A DNA stretch of 64,000 nucleotides from Actinosynnema sp. ALI-1.44 (lineage in GTDB: Bacteria; Actinomycetota; Actinomycetes; Mycobacteriales; Pseudonocardiaceae): the NCBI RefSeq assembly GCF_001984155.1, contig NZ_MTQO01000048.1:124001-188000 (forward strand). Direction: 5' to 3'. Numbering within the stretch: the stretch's first letter is position 1; each line of letters starts with the position of its first letter. Below the pieces are notes generated by a model. The model was not told where the DNA came from, ran no database searches, and saw only the letters and a list, made by a program, of their open reading frames with translations. Below, in pieces: positions 26,121 through 33,985 of the stretch. A program made the translations under genes and the position numbers.

Positions 26121-27937
26121 GCAACGACGACGCGTGGCGCGGGGTGGCCGCCGAGGAGGTCGGCGAGCTCGACGCGGTGGTCGGCGCCAAGCTGCAGGCC
26201 CGCTCGCGCAGGCTGCTCGGTTCGCTCATCCGCCCGCACCTCTGGGTGTCGTCGGCCGCGCTGGTGCTCGTGGTCCTGCAGAACCTGGCGTCGCTGGCGG
26301 GCCCGCTGCTGATCGCCGCGGCGATCGACAGCGGGATCCCGGCCGCGCTCAAGGGCGACACCGGCATCCTGGCCTGGTGCATCGGCGGGTACGCGTTCAG
26401 CGCGGTCGCCAACTCCGTGCTGCTGTTCGCGTTCCTGCGGCTGTCCGCCCGGATCAGCCAGGACGTGCTGCTCGACCTGCGGGAGCGGCTGTTCCGGCAC
26501 GTGCAGCGGCTGTCCTTGTCGTTCCACGAGTCCTACACGTCCGGCAAGGTCATCTCCCGGCTGACCGCGGACATGGAGTCGATCGGCAAGCTGCTCCGAG
26601 ACGGCCTGGACAATATGCTCAACGCGTTGTTGTCGCTGGCCTTCATCGGGACGCTGCTGCTGATCCTCGACGTGCGACTGGCGTTGGTCGTGATGGCCGG
26701 GTTCATCCCCCTTGTGCTGGTGCTGCGCTGGTTCCGGCGCACCTCCGGCCGGGCGTACCGCAGGACTCGGGGCGCGATCGCCAAGGTGATCGTCCAGTTC
26801 GTCGAGACGATGAACGGAATCCGCGCGGTGCAGGCGTTCCGCCGGGAGCGCCGCAACGAGTCGATCATGGAGACCGAGAACACCAGCTACCGCGACGCCA
26901 ACTACTCGGCGATCAACGCGGTCGCGGTGTTCGCGGCGAGCGTGCGGTTCATCGGCAACCTCTCGCTGGCGATCGTGCTGGGCGTCGGCGCGTGGCGGGT
27001 CACCGGCGGCAGCATGGAGCTCGGCGTGCTGACCGCGTTCACGCTGTACCTGCGCCGCTTCTACGACCCGCTGGACGAACTGGCGCAGGTGGCGAACTCG
27101 TACGCGTCGGCCAGCGCGGCGCTGGAGAAGATCTCCGGTGTCCTCCAGGAGCGGCCGACGGTCGTCGAGCCGGAGAACCCGAAGCCGTTGCCGCCGGGCG
27201 GGGCGATCGAGTTCGAGCGGGTCGAGTTCCGCTACAGCGACCAGGGCCCGGTCGTGCTGCCCGAGTTCGACCTGACCATCCCGGCCGGGCAGACGGTGGC
27301 GCTGGTCGGCGCGACCGGGGCGGGCAAGTCCACGATCGCGAAGCTGGTCGCCCGGTTCTACGACCCGGCGGCCGGATCCGTCCGGCTGTCCGGTATGGAC
27401 CTGCGGGACGTCGCCGACGAGGACCTGCGGTCGAAGGTGGTCATGGTGACCCAGGAGAACTTCCTGTTCTCCGGGTCGGTCGCGGACAACATCGCCCTCG
27501 GCAGGCCGACGGCCACGCGGGGCGAGATCGAGTCGGCGGCCGCGGCGGTCGGCGCTCACGAGTTCATCGCGGCGCTGCCGGACGGCTACGACACCGACGT
27601 GCGCAAGCGCGGCGGACGGCTTTCCGCAGGTCAACGCCAGCTGGTGGCGTTCGCGCGGGCGTTCCTGGCCGACCCGGCCGTGCTCGTGCTCGACGAGGCC
27701 ACGTCGAGCCTGGACGTCCCCGGTGAGCGTGCGGTGCAGGCAGCGCTGGAGACCGTGCTGACCGACCGGACGGCGTTGATCATCGCGCACCGGCTGTCGA
27801 CCGTGCTGATCGCCGACCGCGTGCTGGTGGTCGAGGGCGGCCGGATCGTGGAGGACGGCTCGCCCGCGGACCTGGTCGCCGAGGGCAGGGGCGAGTTCGC
27901 GGCCCTGCACCAGGCCTGGCTGGCGTCCCTGGCCTGA
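26117..27937 (+). CDS. Heterodimeric ABC exporter, canonical subunit
   Basis: A 606-residue half-transporter. The membrane domain occupies about residues 35-340 and includes the coupling segments LSFHESYTSGKVISRL and RRTRGAIAKVIVQFVETMNG. The ATPase has Walker A GATGAGKSTIAKLV, signature RLSAGQRQLVAFARA, Walker B VLVLDEATSSLD with the catalytic Glu, and IIAHRLSTV. It pairs with the upstream subunit, which lacks that Glu. A strong hairpin follows the stop, so the two genes form one transcription unit. Confidence 0.92.
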   Translation: MSNDDAWRGVAAEEVGELDAVVGAKLQARSRRLLGSLIRPHLWVSSAALVLVVLQNLASLAGPLLIAAAIDSGIPAALKGDTGILAWCIGGYAFSAVANSVLLFAFLRLSARISQDVLLDLRERLFRHVQRLSLSFHESYTSGKVISRLTADMESIGKLLRDGLDNMLNALLSLAFIGTLLLILDVRLALVVMAGFIPLVLVLRWFRRTSGRAYRRTRGAIAKVIVQFVETMNGIRAVQAFRRERRNESIMETENTSYRDANYSAINAVAVFAASVRFIGNLSLAIVLGVGAWRVTGGSMELGVLTAFTLYLRRFYDPLDELAQVANSYASASAALEKISGVLQERPTVVEPENPKPLPPGGAIEFERVEFRYSDQGPVVLPEFDLTIPAGQTVALVGATGAGKSTIAKLVARFYDPAAGSVRLSGMDLRDVADEDLRSKVVMVTQENFLFSGSVADNIALGRPTATRGEIESAAAAVGAHEFIAALPDGYDTDVRKRGGRLSAGQRQLVAFARAFLADPAVLVLDEATSSLDVPGERAVQAALETVLTDRTALIIAHRLSTVLIADRVLVVEGGRIVEDGSPADLVAEGRGEFAALHQAWLASLA

Positions 27938-27942
27938 GAGAC

Positions 27943-27980
27943 AGGTGCGGCGGGGCACCCCCCGAGGTACCCCGCCGCCT
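27943..27980. terminator. Hairpin terminator between ABC exporter and csbD-like gene
   Basis: GCGGCGGGG and its exact reverse complement are separated by 14 bases, extended by AGG/CCT outside. It lies six bases after the exporter stop and 18 bases before the stop of the convergent csbD-like gene, so it likely serves both. Confidence 0.7.
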
Positions 27981-27997
27981 GGCTCCTTGTGAGCGGG

Positions 27998-28183
27998 CTA
28001 CTTGCCCAGCTTGTCCTTCACCTTGTCCGCGATTCCGCCGACCGTGTCCTTGACGTCTTCGACAGCGTCCTGGAACTTCGCCTTGAGCTGGTCGGCCTTG
28101 CCCTCCTGGGCCAACTCCTCGTCGCCGGTCGCCTTGCCCGCGACTTCCTTGGCCTTCCCGGTGATCTTGTCGTCCAGTGCCAT
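27998..28183 (-). CDS. CsbD-family stress protein
   Basis: A 61-residue hydrophilic, Lys/Asp-rich protein. The opening MALDDKITGKAKEVAGKATGD is typical of the CsbD family, which in Bacillus belongs to the general stress regulon. The biochemical role is unknown. ATG 28183 has GGGAGG upstream. It is divergent from the ECF sigma/Asp23 operon and shares a 176-base regulatory region that contains an inverted repeat, so joint stress control is plausible. Confidence 0.88.
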   Translation of the reverse strand: MALDDKITGKAKEVAGKATGDEELAQEGKADQLKAKFQDAVEDVKDTVGGIADKVKDKLGK

Positions 28184-28276
28184 GGCTGTCCTCCCTTGGG
28201 GTCGCTGTCGTCTTTCGACGTGTGCCCAGTCAGGACCCCCGTGCGACACGACTGTCACGCCCGATCGGGGAGTAAT

Positions 28277-28298
28277 CCGGGTGACCGTGCTCACCCGG
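28277..28298. promoter_or_regulatory. Inverted repeat between csbD-like and sigma factor genes
   Basis: CCGGGTGA-CCGTGC-TCACCCGG has perfect 8-base arms and lies midway between the two divergent starts. It is a candidate operator for co-regulation of the csbD-like gene and the Asp23 island. It could also be an incidental hairpin. No regulator gene is adjacent other than the sigma factor. Confidence 0.5.
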
Positions 28299-28358
28299 AC
28301 AGATGATGGCATCCGCGTGACGTTTCGGTGCGAACGGTGTCTGGGCATCTGTGAGGGC

Positions 28359-28940
28359 ATGTCGGAGGAGGAACGCGAGCGGATGGTGACGCAGGCCGAG
28401 ACCGTCCTGGACGACGCCACACTGGTGGCGCGGTCGCGGGACGGGGACATGCAGTCCTACGAGGCTCTCGTCCGCCGCTACCAGGGGCCGATGTACCGGC
28501 TCGCGCTGCGCATGCTCGGCAGCAGCGGCGACGCCGAGGACGCGGTCCAGGAGGTCTTCCTCATCGTGTGGCGCAAGCTGCCGCAGTTGCAGGAGGACCG
28601 CGCCTTCGTCGGCTGGCTGTACCGGACCACCACCAACCGCTGTCTGAACGTGATCCGCGCACGGCGGCCGCAGGCCGACGTGGAACTGGACGAGCACGAG
28701 TCGACCAACACGCGGACGCGGCCGGAGCACGCGGCGGAAGTAAGCGAGCAGATGGCCGCGTTGGGTCAAGCCTTGACGGAACTCACCCCTGAACAAAGAG
28801 CCTGCTGGCTGCTGAGAGAGGTACACGGGCGGTCGTACGACGAGATCGCGCAGACACTCGGCACCACGACGCAAGCGGTGCGCGGGCGAATAGCCCGTGC
28901 TCGCGCGCAACTGGCGGAGGTGATGGCGCCATGGCGATGA
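28359..28940 (+). CDS. ECF-type RNA polymerase sigma factor heading the Asp23 island
   Basis: A sigma factor of about 193 residues. Region 2 is YEALVRRYQGPMYRLALRML followed by GDAEDAVQEVFLIVWRKL and AFVGWLYRTTTNRCLN. Region 4 is LTELTPEQRACWLLREV with helix-turn-helix YDEIAQTLGTTTQAVRGRI. The start is uncertain: ATG 28359 lacks a good ribosome binding site, while ATG 28384 has GGAGGAGG upstream. It overlaps the next gene, whose product carries a zinc anti-sigma-like head. This suggests the sigma factor drives its own operon and possibly csbD. Confidence 0.88.
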   Translation: MSEEERERMVTQAETVLDDATLVARSRDGDMQSYEALVRRYQGPMYRLALRMLGSSGDAEDAVQEVFLIVWRKLPQLQEDRAFVGWLYRTTTNRCLNVIRARRPQADVELDEHESTNTRTRPEHAAEVSEQMAALGQALTELTPEQRACWLLREVHGRSYDEIAQTLGTTTQAVRGRIARARAQLAEVMAPWR

Positions 28941-29485
28941 ACGACGCGGACTACATGCTGCCGTGCGGGCGAGACGTGGAGACCGTGTGGGACCGGCTGA
29001 CCACTGTGGACGCCGGAGCCGCCGACGAGCACGACCTGTCCTGCCCGCACTGCGCCGCGACCCGCGACAGCCTGTGCGCACTGCGCTCGGCGGTCGACGA
29101 GCTGGCCGCCGAGACAGTCGAACCGCCCAGCGACCTGGTCGGACGGATCATGTCCGCGGTCCGCGCCGACTCCCGGCGGCGCGACATGCTGCCGTTGCCC
29201 AGCCAGGCCCCGAACGAGGCCCGGATCAGTGCGCAGGCGATCGCCTCGGTGCTGCGGTTCGCCGCCGACACGGTCGAGGGAGTTCGGGCACGCCGGTGCA
29301 AGGTCCGCCAATCCGGCTCCCCGGACAGCATCGAAGTCGAACTGAGCATCGCTGTCAGCTACCGCGGTTTGGCCGCGGGCGCGTACGACCTGGTCCGCGA
29401 GCGGGTGGCGAACGCGGTGGCCGCGCGGATCGGCGTGCGGTTGAGCAGGCTGGACATCGTTGTGGCGGACGTGTTCGACGCGTGA
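28931..29485 (+). CDS. Zinc anti-sigma-like head fused to Asp23/Gls24 domain
   Basis: A 184-residue protein. Residues 1-65 contain LPCGRDVETVWDRL and an HxxxCxxC cluster (DEHDLSCPHCAATRDSL), the layout of zinc-binding anti-sigma domains. A linker follows, and then residues 95-184 form an Asp23/Gls24 domain (ISAQAIASVLRFAADTVEGV, then VSYRGLAAGAYDLVRERVANAV). It overlaps the sigma gene (ATGGCGATGA). GGAGGTGA lies eight bases before ATG 28931. The anti-sigma function is inferred from the Cys/His cluster and position. Such a fusion would tie sigma release to the state of the Asp23 envelope scaffold. Confidence 0.75.
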   Translation: MAMNDADYMLPCGRDVETVWDRLTTVDAGAADEHDLSCPHCAATRDSLCALRSAVDELAAETVEPPSDLVGRIMSAVRADSRRRDMLPLPSQAPNEARISAQAIASVLRFAADTVEGVRARRCKVRQSGSPDSIEVELSIAVSYRGLAAGAYDLVRERVANAVAARIGVRLSRLDIVVADVFDA

Positions 29486-29498
29486 AAGGGGAGTGTGC

Positions 29499-29864
29499 GT
29501 GTTCGAGAGCGTTGTGTCGGGCTCGGTGGTCGCCGCGGTCGCGGTGAACGCGGCCGATGGCGTGCCCGGTGTGCGCGTGCAACCCGGCCTTGGCGACCTC
29601 GCGGGCTCCGTGGCGCGGATGGCCCGCCAGCGTGTGAAAGGTCTCGACCCGGCGCCCACCGAGGGTGTCCGGGTGCGGTTCGCGGCGGACGGCAGCGCGG
29701 CCATCGAGGTCGACGTTGCCGTCTCCGGCCAGGACCAGGCCGCCGTCACGGCACGGCTGGTCCAGGACGCCGTCACCGGCGCCGTGTGCACCGCGACTGG
29801 TCTGGCGGTGTCCTCGGTGCTGGTCACCATCCTCGACATCGACGTGCCAAGGCGGACATCGTGA
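29499..29864 (+). CDS. Asp23/Gls24-family protein
   Basis: A 121-residue protein. The repeat-like segments VVAAVAVNAADGVPGVRVQ and AAIEVDVAVSGQDQAAVTAR, then LVTILDIDVPRR, match the alternating strand/helix pattern of Asp23 (DUF322) domains. GTG 29499 has AAAGGGGAG five bases upstream. Its stop overlaps the next start (GTGA). It is probably a soluble component recruited to the membrane by AmaP, encoded at the end of this operon. Confidence 0.72.
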   Translation: MFESVVSGSVVAAVAVNAADGVPGVRVQPGLGDLAGSVARMARQRVKGLDPAPTEGVRVRFAADGSAAIEVDVAVSGQDQAAVTARLVQDAVTGAVCTATGLAVSSVLVTILDIDVPRRTS

Positions 29865-30190
29865 GCCCGAAGGACGACGTGACGCGAGCGGTGCTGACCG
29901 CACTGAACAAAGTGGACGGCCTGCGGCCGTCGACGCCGTCGACCACGCCCGTGGCGTCGTGGGTGCCGTGGGACTGGGACACCCTGGCCGTCGAGGTCAG
30001 CGAAGACGTTGTCCGGGTTCAGGTTGTGGCGACGCGGCTGCCGCTGCCCGCGTTGCTCGGCAAGGCCAACGCGGTGATCCGCCCTGTGCTCGTCGCGACC
30101 GATTGGGCGAGCGCACGGCTGGAGATCGTGGTCACCGATGTCGACCGCGCTGCCTTCAAACGCGACAGTCGTCACAGCAGCGGGCCGTGA
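29861..30190 (+). CDS. Small Asp23-operon protein
   Basis: A 109-residue protein starting with GTG in overlap with the previous stop. The middle is Trp-rich (VASWVPWDWDTLAVEV), followed by a strand/helix/strand pattern (VRVQVVATRLPLPALLGKA, then ARLEIVVTDVDRAAF) like a reduced Asp23 fold. I do not recognise a named family with confidence. Its place inside the operon suggests it is part of the same envelope complex. Confidence 0.6.
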   Translation: MSPKDDVTRAVLTALNKVDGLRPSTPSTTPVASWVPWDWDTLAVEVSEDVVRVQVVATRLPLPALLGKANAVIRPVLVATDWASARLEIVVTDVDRAAFKRDSRHSSGP

Positions 30191-30271
30191 CGAACGAACT
30201 ACAGCCGGGTCTTACCGATGTGCCAGTCCGGAGGCCGCACCGGCCCCGACGAGAACGGGAGACGAGTAGCA

Positions 30272-30757
30272 ATGACGAACCCCACAGCCGAGAAGACGCC
30301 GTCGACCCAGAAGAACCAGGGCACGGAGCCGGGCAACGCGCTCACCAAGCGCGCTGGCGGCCTGCAGACCGAGGACGGCAACACCGCCATCGCCGACGTC
30401 GTGGTGCAGAAGATCGCGGGTCTCGCGACGCGTGAGGTCAGTGGCGTGCACGCCCTCGGTGGCGGCACCGCGCGGATGCTCGGCGCGATCCGCGACCGCA
30501 TCCCCGGCGCGTCGGCGAGCGTCGGCCAGGGCGTGTCGGTCGAGGTGGGCGAGAAGCAGGCAGCCGTGGACCTCGAGATCGTCGTCGAGTACGGCGTGGC
30601 CATCAACGACCTGGCCAGGACCGTGCGCCGCAACGTGATCACCGCGATCGAGCAGATCACCGGCCTCGAGGTGGTCGAGGTCAACATCAACGTCAACGAC
30701 ATCCACCTGCCCGGCGACGACGAGGGCAGCGAACCCGAGACCAGCCGCGTCCAGTGA
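30272..30757 (+). CDS. Asp23/Gls24-family envelope stress response protein
   Basis: A 161-residue protein and the clearest Asp23 member here. A disordered N-terminus precedes GNTAIADVVVQKIAGLATRE, VSGVHALGGG, then VDLEIVVEYGVAINDLARTV and ITGLEVVEVNINVNDIHLP. ATG 30272 has GGAGACGAG upstream. In Staphylococcus, Asp23 is bound to the membrane by AmaP and its loss induces cell-wall stress genes. A similar role is likely here because amaP lies six genes downstream in the same operon. Confidence 0.9.
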   Translation: MTNPTAEKTPSTQKNQGTEPGNALTKRAGGLQTEDGNTAIADVVVQKIAGLATREVSGVHALGGGTARMLGAIRDRIPGASASVGQGVSVEVGEKQAAVDLEIVVEYGVAINDLARTVRRNVITAIEQITGLEVVEVNINVNDIHLPGDDEGSEPETSRVQ

Positions 30758-30822
30758 GCCGACCGGGGAGCCGCTGCCCGGCGTGGCGGCTCCCGGCGCT
30801 CCCCCCCAGTAAGGAGAAATCC

Positions 30823-30999
30823 ATGAGTGGCACGACGTTGGGCCTGCTCACCGGGCTCGCTCTCGGATTGGCCGCCGCGTTCGGCGGTTTCACCGCGTTC
30901 CTGCTGGTCGTCGTGTTCGGCACGCTCGGGCTGCTGGCCGGGCGCGTCGCGGACGGCAAGCTGGACCTCGCCCAGCTGCTCGGCCGGGACAGGGACTGA
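30823..30999 (+). CDS. Small membrane protein (DUF2273-like) of the Asp23 operon
   Basis: A 58-residue protein with two closely spaced hydrophobic segments (LLTGLALGLAAAFGGFTAFL, then VVFGTLGLLAGRV) and a charged tail. This is the DUF2273-type small protein often found in Asp23 operons. ATG 30823 has AAGGAG at ideal spacing. It may help hold the Asp23 scaffold at the membrane. Confidence 0.75.
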   Translation: MSGTTLGLLTGLALGLAAAFGGFTAFLLVVVFGTLGLLAGRVADGKLDLAQLLGRDRD

Positions 31000-31001
31000 G
31001 C

Positions 31002-31328
31002 ATGACCGCCGCAGTGCTACCCGATCTGGTCGATCGGGGCCGGACCACCGTGGCTGACCGCGTCGTTGCCCGTGTCGCACAGGCGGCCGCCGCGGAAGAC
31101 CCGGATGTGGTGTCGGCCAAGACGAACGCCAAGGTCGCCGGGACGACGACCGCGCTCGACATCCGCGTCGGCCTGCGGTACCCCGCGCCGGTCGGCGCCG
31201 CGACCGAACGACTGCGCGGCCACCTGATCGAGCGGGTCGAACAGCTGACCGGCATGACCGTGTCGCAAGTGGACATAGCGGTCACCGCGTTGACATCCGA
31301 CCGCAAGGAGCACCGGAGGGTGCAATGA
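31002..31328 (+). CDS. Asp23/Gls24-family protein
   Basis: A 108-residue protein starting two bases after the previous stop. The pattern TTVADRVVARVAQAAAAED, then TALDIRVGLRYPAPVGAATE and LTGMTVSQVDIAVTAL, is Asp23-like. The stop overlaps the next ATG (ATGA). It is the fourth Asp23-type protein in the operon (counting the fusion), so the scaffold may be heteromeric. Confidence 0.78.
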   Translation: MTAAVLPDLVDRGRTTVADRVVARVAQAAAAEDPDVVSAKTNAKVAGTTTALDIRVGLRYPAPVGAATERLRGHLIERVEQLTGMTVSQVDIAVTALTSDRKEHRRVQ

Positions 31329-31858
31329 TCCGAAGGCCTCGCCGCGGTCTGCCCGCCGTGCTGACCGCTGTGGTGTTGCTTGGCGTGTGTGTCGTCGTCG
31401 CCGTGTCGGCGGTCCAGCTGCTGCTCGACGAGCCGCCGTTGGTCAGCTACGACGCCGTGGCCACCCGGATTCACCAGACACAGTGGACTGACCTGGTGCC
31501 CGCGATCGCCGGTGGCGCCGTGGCGCTGATCGGTCTGCTGCTGGTGCTGTCCGCTGTCGTCCCCGGCAGATCACGCATCCTGGGGCTCGCGCCGGACGAC
31601 AGCACGACGGACGCCGCGATCTCCCGGACGAGCCTCCGCACGGCGCTGCGGGACGCCGCCAAGGTCGACGGCGTCACCAACGCTGTGGTCAAGGTGCGCA
31701 GGGCCCGTGTGCGCACGGTCGTTCGCACCGACAGGACCGTCACCGACGGCCTCGCCGACGCCGTCCGCGCCGCCGTCGAACAGCGCCTCGACCACGTCGG
31801 TCTGGCCAGGCAACACCAGCTCACCGTGAAGGTGAAGGCACCGAGGAGCGAGTCATGA
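31325..31858 (+). CDS. DUF6286-type membrane protein
   Basis: A 177-residue protein with membrane spans near residues 10-32 and 58-80 separated by a short loop, then a cytoplasmic strand/helix domain (RTALRDAAKVDGVTNAVVKV, then RTVVRTDRTVTDGLADAV). Proteins of this layout (DUF6286 in actinobacteria) sit beside AmaP and Asp23 genes. Together with AmaP it likely provides a membrane anchor. It overlaps both neighbours by four bases. Confidence 0.78.
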   Translation: MIRRPRRGLPAVLTAVVLLGVCVVVAVSAVQLLLDEPPLVSYDAVATRIHQTQWTDLVPAIAGGAVALIGLLLVLSAVVPGRSRILGLAPDDSTTDAAISRTSLRTALRDAAKVDGVTNAVVKVRRARVRTVVRTDRTVTDGLADAVRAAVEQRLDHVGLARQHQLTVKVKAPRSES

Positions 31859-32412
31859 CCAGCCTCAACCGCCCGGCCAGGCTGAACAGGTCCGTGCTGG
31901 CGTTGTGCGGGCTGGTTCTGCTGGCCGCGGGCGGCTTCGCCGTCACCGCGTACTTCATGCGGTGGTCCAGGCCACTCGTTCCCGGCACAGCGCTGCCACC
32001 GACGTGGGTGTTGGTCGTGGCGGCAGGCGGCGCGGTGGTCCTCGGCCTGTTGTGTGTCGGCTGGCTGGTCGCGCAGCTCAACCGCAAGCCGAAAACCACC
32101 ACATGGCAACTGGGCAGCACGTCCGGGCGCGGCCGCACGACGCTGCCCGGCACTGTCGCCGTGCAACCGTTCACCGACGAGGTCGGCGGCTATCCCGAAG
32201 TCCGTTCGGTCGACGCCCGGATGACCGGCAGACCGGCATCTCCGCTGCTCGTCCTGCTGATCCGCGTCAACCAGGACGCCGACCTCGGCGAGGTCCGCCG
32301 CAGGATCAACGACGAAGGACTGCCCAGGCTGCGCGAGGCGCTCGAACTGCCGGAACTCCCGGCCCGCGTCGAATTCCGCTGCACGGCCAAAACCGGCCCC
32401 CGGATCCGGTGA
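31855..32412 (+). CDS. amaP: AmaP-like alkaline shock membrane anchor protein
   Basis: A 185-residue protein with two membrane spans near residues 12-33 and 50-72, then a cytoplasmic domain (PLLVLLIRVNQDADLGEVRR, then LPELPARVEFRCTAK) that resembles the Asp23-like domain of AmaP. AmaP anchors Asp23 at the membrane in Firmicutes. As the last gene of the operon it supports the reading of the whole island as an Asp23/AmaP envelope-stress complex. Confidence 0.8.
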   Translation: MTSLNRPARLNRSVLALCGLVLLAAGGFAVTAYFMRWSRPLVPGTALPPTWVLVVAAGGAVVLGLLCVGWLVAQLNRKPKTTTWQLGSTSGRGRTTLPGTVAVQPFTDEVGGYPEVRSVDARMTGRPASPLLVLLIRVNQDADLGEVRRRINDEGLPRLREALELPELPARVEFRCTAKTGPRIR

Positions 32413-32420
32413 GCGGGTCC

Positions 32421-32999
32421 TCAGAGCAGGACGAAGACCATCGCGACCCAGCCGAGCGCGAGACCGGCCGCGACACCGAGCGCGACCCACCGCCAGATCA
32501 GCACCCGGCGGGCCAGCCAGATCGACGGCGCGAGCCCGGCCGTCACCACGACGTTCGCCCCCAGCGCCAGCAACGCGCTGGTGTCGCTCAACGTGATAGC
32601 CAACGTCAGCACGGCCGACAGCGTCACGACCGCCAGCAACGCGCTGACGGTCAGTCCTGTGAGCCACGGCGTCGGCTCCGGTTGAGGCGTCTGCCGTTGG
32701 GGCGCGGGCGCGGCGTCCACGAACAGGACTTCGCCGGTCAGCGGATCGTGGTACCGCACAGGGGTCTCCAGAACCGACGACAGCCGGTCGGCCAGCTGCA
32801 TTCCGCGCCGCGAAACCAGCACGGCGGCGGAGGCGTCCTCGGGCGCGTCCGTGCGCTGCATCGCGGCCACGACCTGGGCCCACTCGGTCAACGAGATGAT
32901 CAAGTCGTCCGGCACGTCGAGCACCCGGGGGTCGACGACCCCTTCATCCGGCGCGACGAGTTCCGCTCGCTCGCCGTTCGTGCGCAGTTCCACCGGCAC
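32421..32999 (-). CDS. DUF2537-type membrane protein
   Basis: A 192-residue protein. The N-terminal 100 residues are soluble and acidic (VLDVPDDLIISLTEWAQVVA), and three to four membrane spans follow to the C-terminus. This matches the DUF2537 family, which in mycobacteria sits beside the SpoU methyltransferase gene as it does here. The GTG start at 32999 lies two bases after the methyltransferase stop, so the two are co-transcribed. The function is unknown. Confidence 0.75.
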   Translation of the reverse strand: MPVELRTNGERAELVAPDEGVVDPRVLDVPDDLIISLTEWAQVVAAMQRTDAPEDASAAVLVSRRGMQLADRLSSVLETPVRYHDPLTGEVLFVDAAPAPQRQTPQPEPTPWLTGLTVSALLAVVTLSAVLTLAITLSDTSALLALGANVVVTAGLAPSIWLARRVLIWRWVALGVAAGLALGWVAMVFVLL

Positions 33000-33001
33000 A
33001 G

Positions 33002-33796
33002 CTAACCAGGCCCCAGCGCGTAGAAGGCAACAGCACCTGCTGTTGCTATGTTCAGCGAGTCCACACCGCCTGACATGGGGATGCGTACGGCGTGGTCGGC
33101 CGCGTCGATCGCCTCATCGGTCAGGCCCGGCCCTTCCGAACCCAGCAGCACGGCCGCCTTGCCCTCGGTGCTGACATCCGACAGCGGCACGGAGTCCGGC
33201 CTCGGTGTCAGCGCGAGCACCTGGAACCCGTTGTCCCGCAGGTACTTCAACGCACCCGGCCACTCCGTCACGGTGGTGAACGGCACCGCGAGCACGTGCC
33301 CCATCGACACCCGCACGCTGCGCCGGTACAGCGGATCACTGCACCCTGGTCCGAGCACGACACCGCCGAAGCCGAGCGCGGCCACGTTGCGGAACAGCGA
33401 GCCGAGGTTCTCGTGATCGCCGACGCCTTCCAGGACAACGAGCCTCTTCAGCCCGGCGAGGTCGGCCAGCTCCCACGGCCTGGCCCGGTCCGCGACCGCG
33501 AGCACGCCGCGGTTGAGGTGGAACCCGACGACTTCGGCCATCACGTCGGCTGATGTGACGTATGCCGGAACCGCACTGTCCACTTCGGCGTCCAGCTCGT
33601 CGATCCGCCGCAGCACCCCGAGCAGGGCCCGCACCGGGTACGGCGAGGCGAGCAGGCGCCGGACGACGACCACGCCCTCCGCGATGACCAGGCCCTTCCC
33701 GCCGGGCCGGTCCGGCCTGCGGTCGGCCGTGGTGAGGTCGCGGAAGTCGTCCAGTCGCGGATCTGCCGGATCTGTTATCCGGATCACGTCGGCCAC
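33002..33796 (-). CDS. SpoU/TrmH-family RNA 2'-O-methyltransferase
   Basis: A 264-residue SPOUT methyltransferase. The three knot motifs are visible: GVGDHENLGSLFRNVAALG (about residue 125), VLLGSEGPGL (about 215) and RIPMSGGVDSLNIATA (about 238). The N-terminal 100 residues form the substrate-binding domain (VIAEGVVVVRRLLAS). The target (rRNA or tRNA ribose) cannot be told from sequence. The GTG start at 33796 has a GAAGAT box six bases upstream, suggesting leaderless expression. Confidence 0.9.
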   Translation of the reverse strand: MADVIRITDPADPRLDDFRDLTTADRRPDRPGGKGLVIAEGVVVVRRLLASPYPVRALLGVLRRIDELDAEVDSAVPAYVTSADVMAEVVGFHLNRGVLAVADRARPWELADLAGLKRLVVLEGVGDHENLGSLFRNVAALGFGGVVLGPGCSDPLYRRSVRVSMGHVLAVPFTTVTEWPGALKYLRDNGFQVLALTPRPDSVPLSDVSTEGKAAVLLGSEGPGLTDEAIDAADHAVRIPMSGGVDSLNIATAGAVAFYALGPG

Positions 33797-33985
33797 GTGC
33801 CGATCTTCCCATGGTTGGTACTCCCGCCTGACGGGAGACCCTGCCTTGACCGAAGGCCCTGCTACAGCGGAGCGTTATCCGAGGGTGACTGACAGCACCG
33901 ATTTGGCCGCTAGCGATTCCGTTGGTTGCTGTGTCAACGTTGGATTTCCCGCTGGTGACGCCGAGCCGAGCGAAGGGGAGGCGGC

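Noticed and set aside
24659-27958. 1099-codon antisense frame across the ABC exporter genes
   Set aside because: GC-bias shadow of two clear transporter genes; no family-like sequence.
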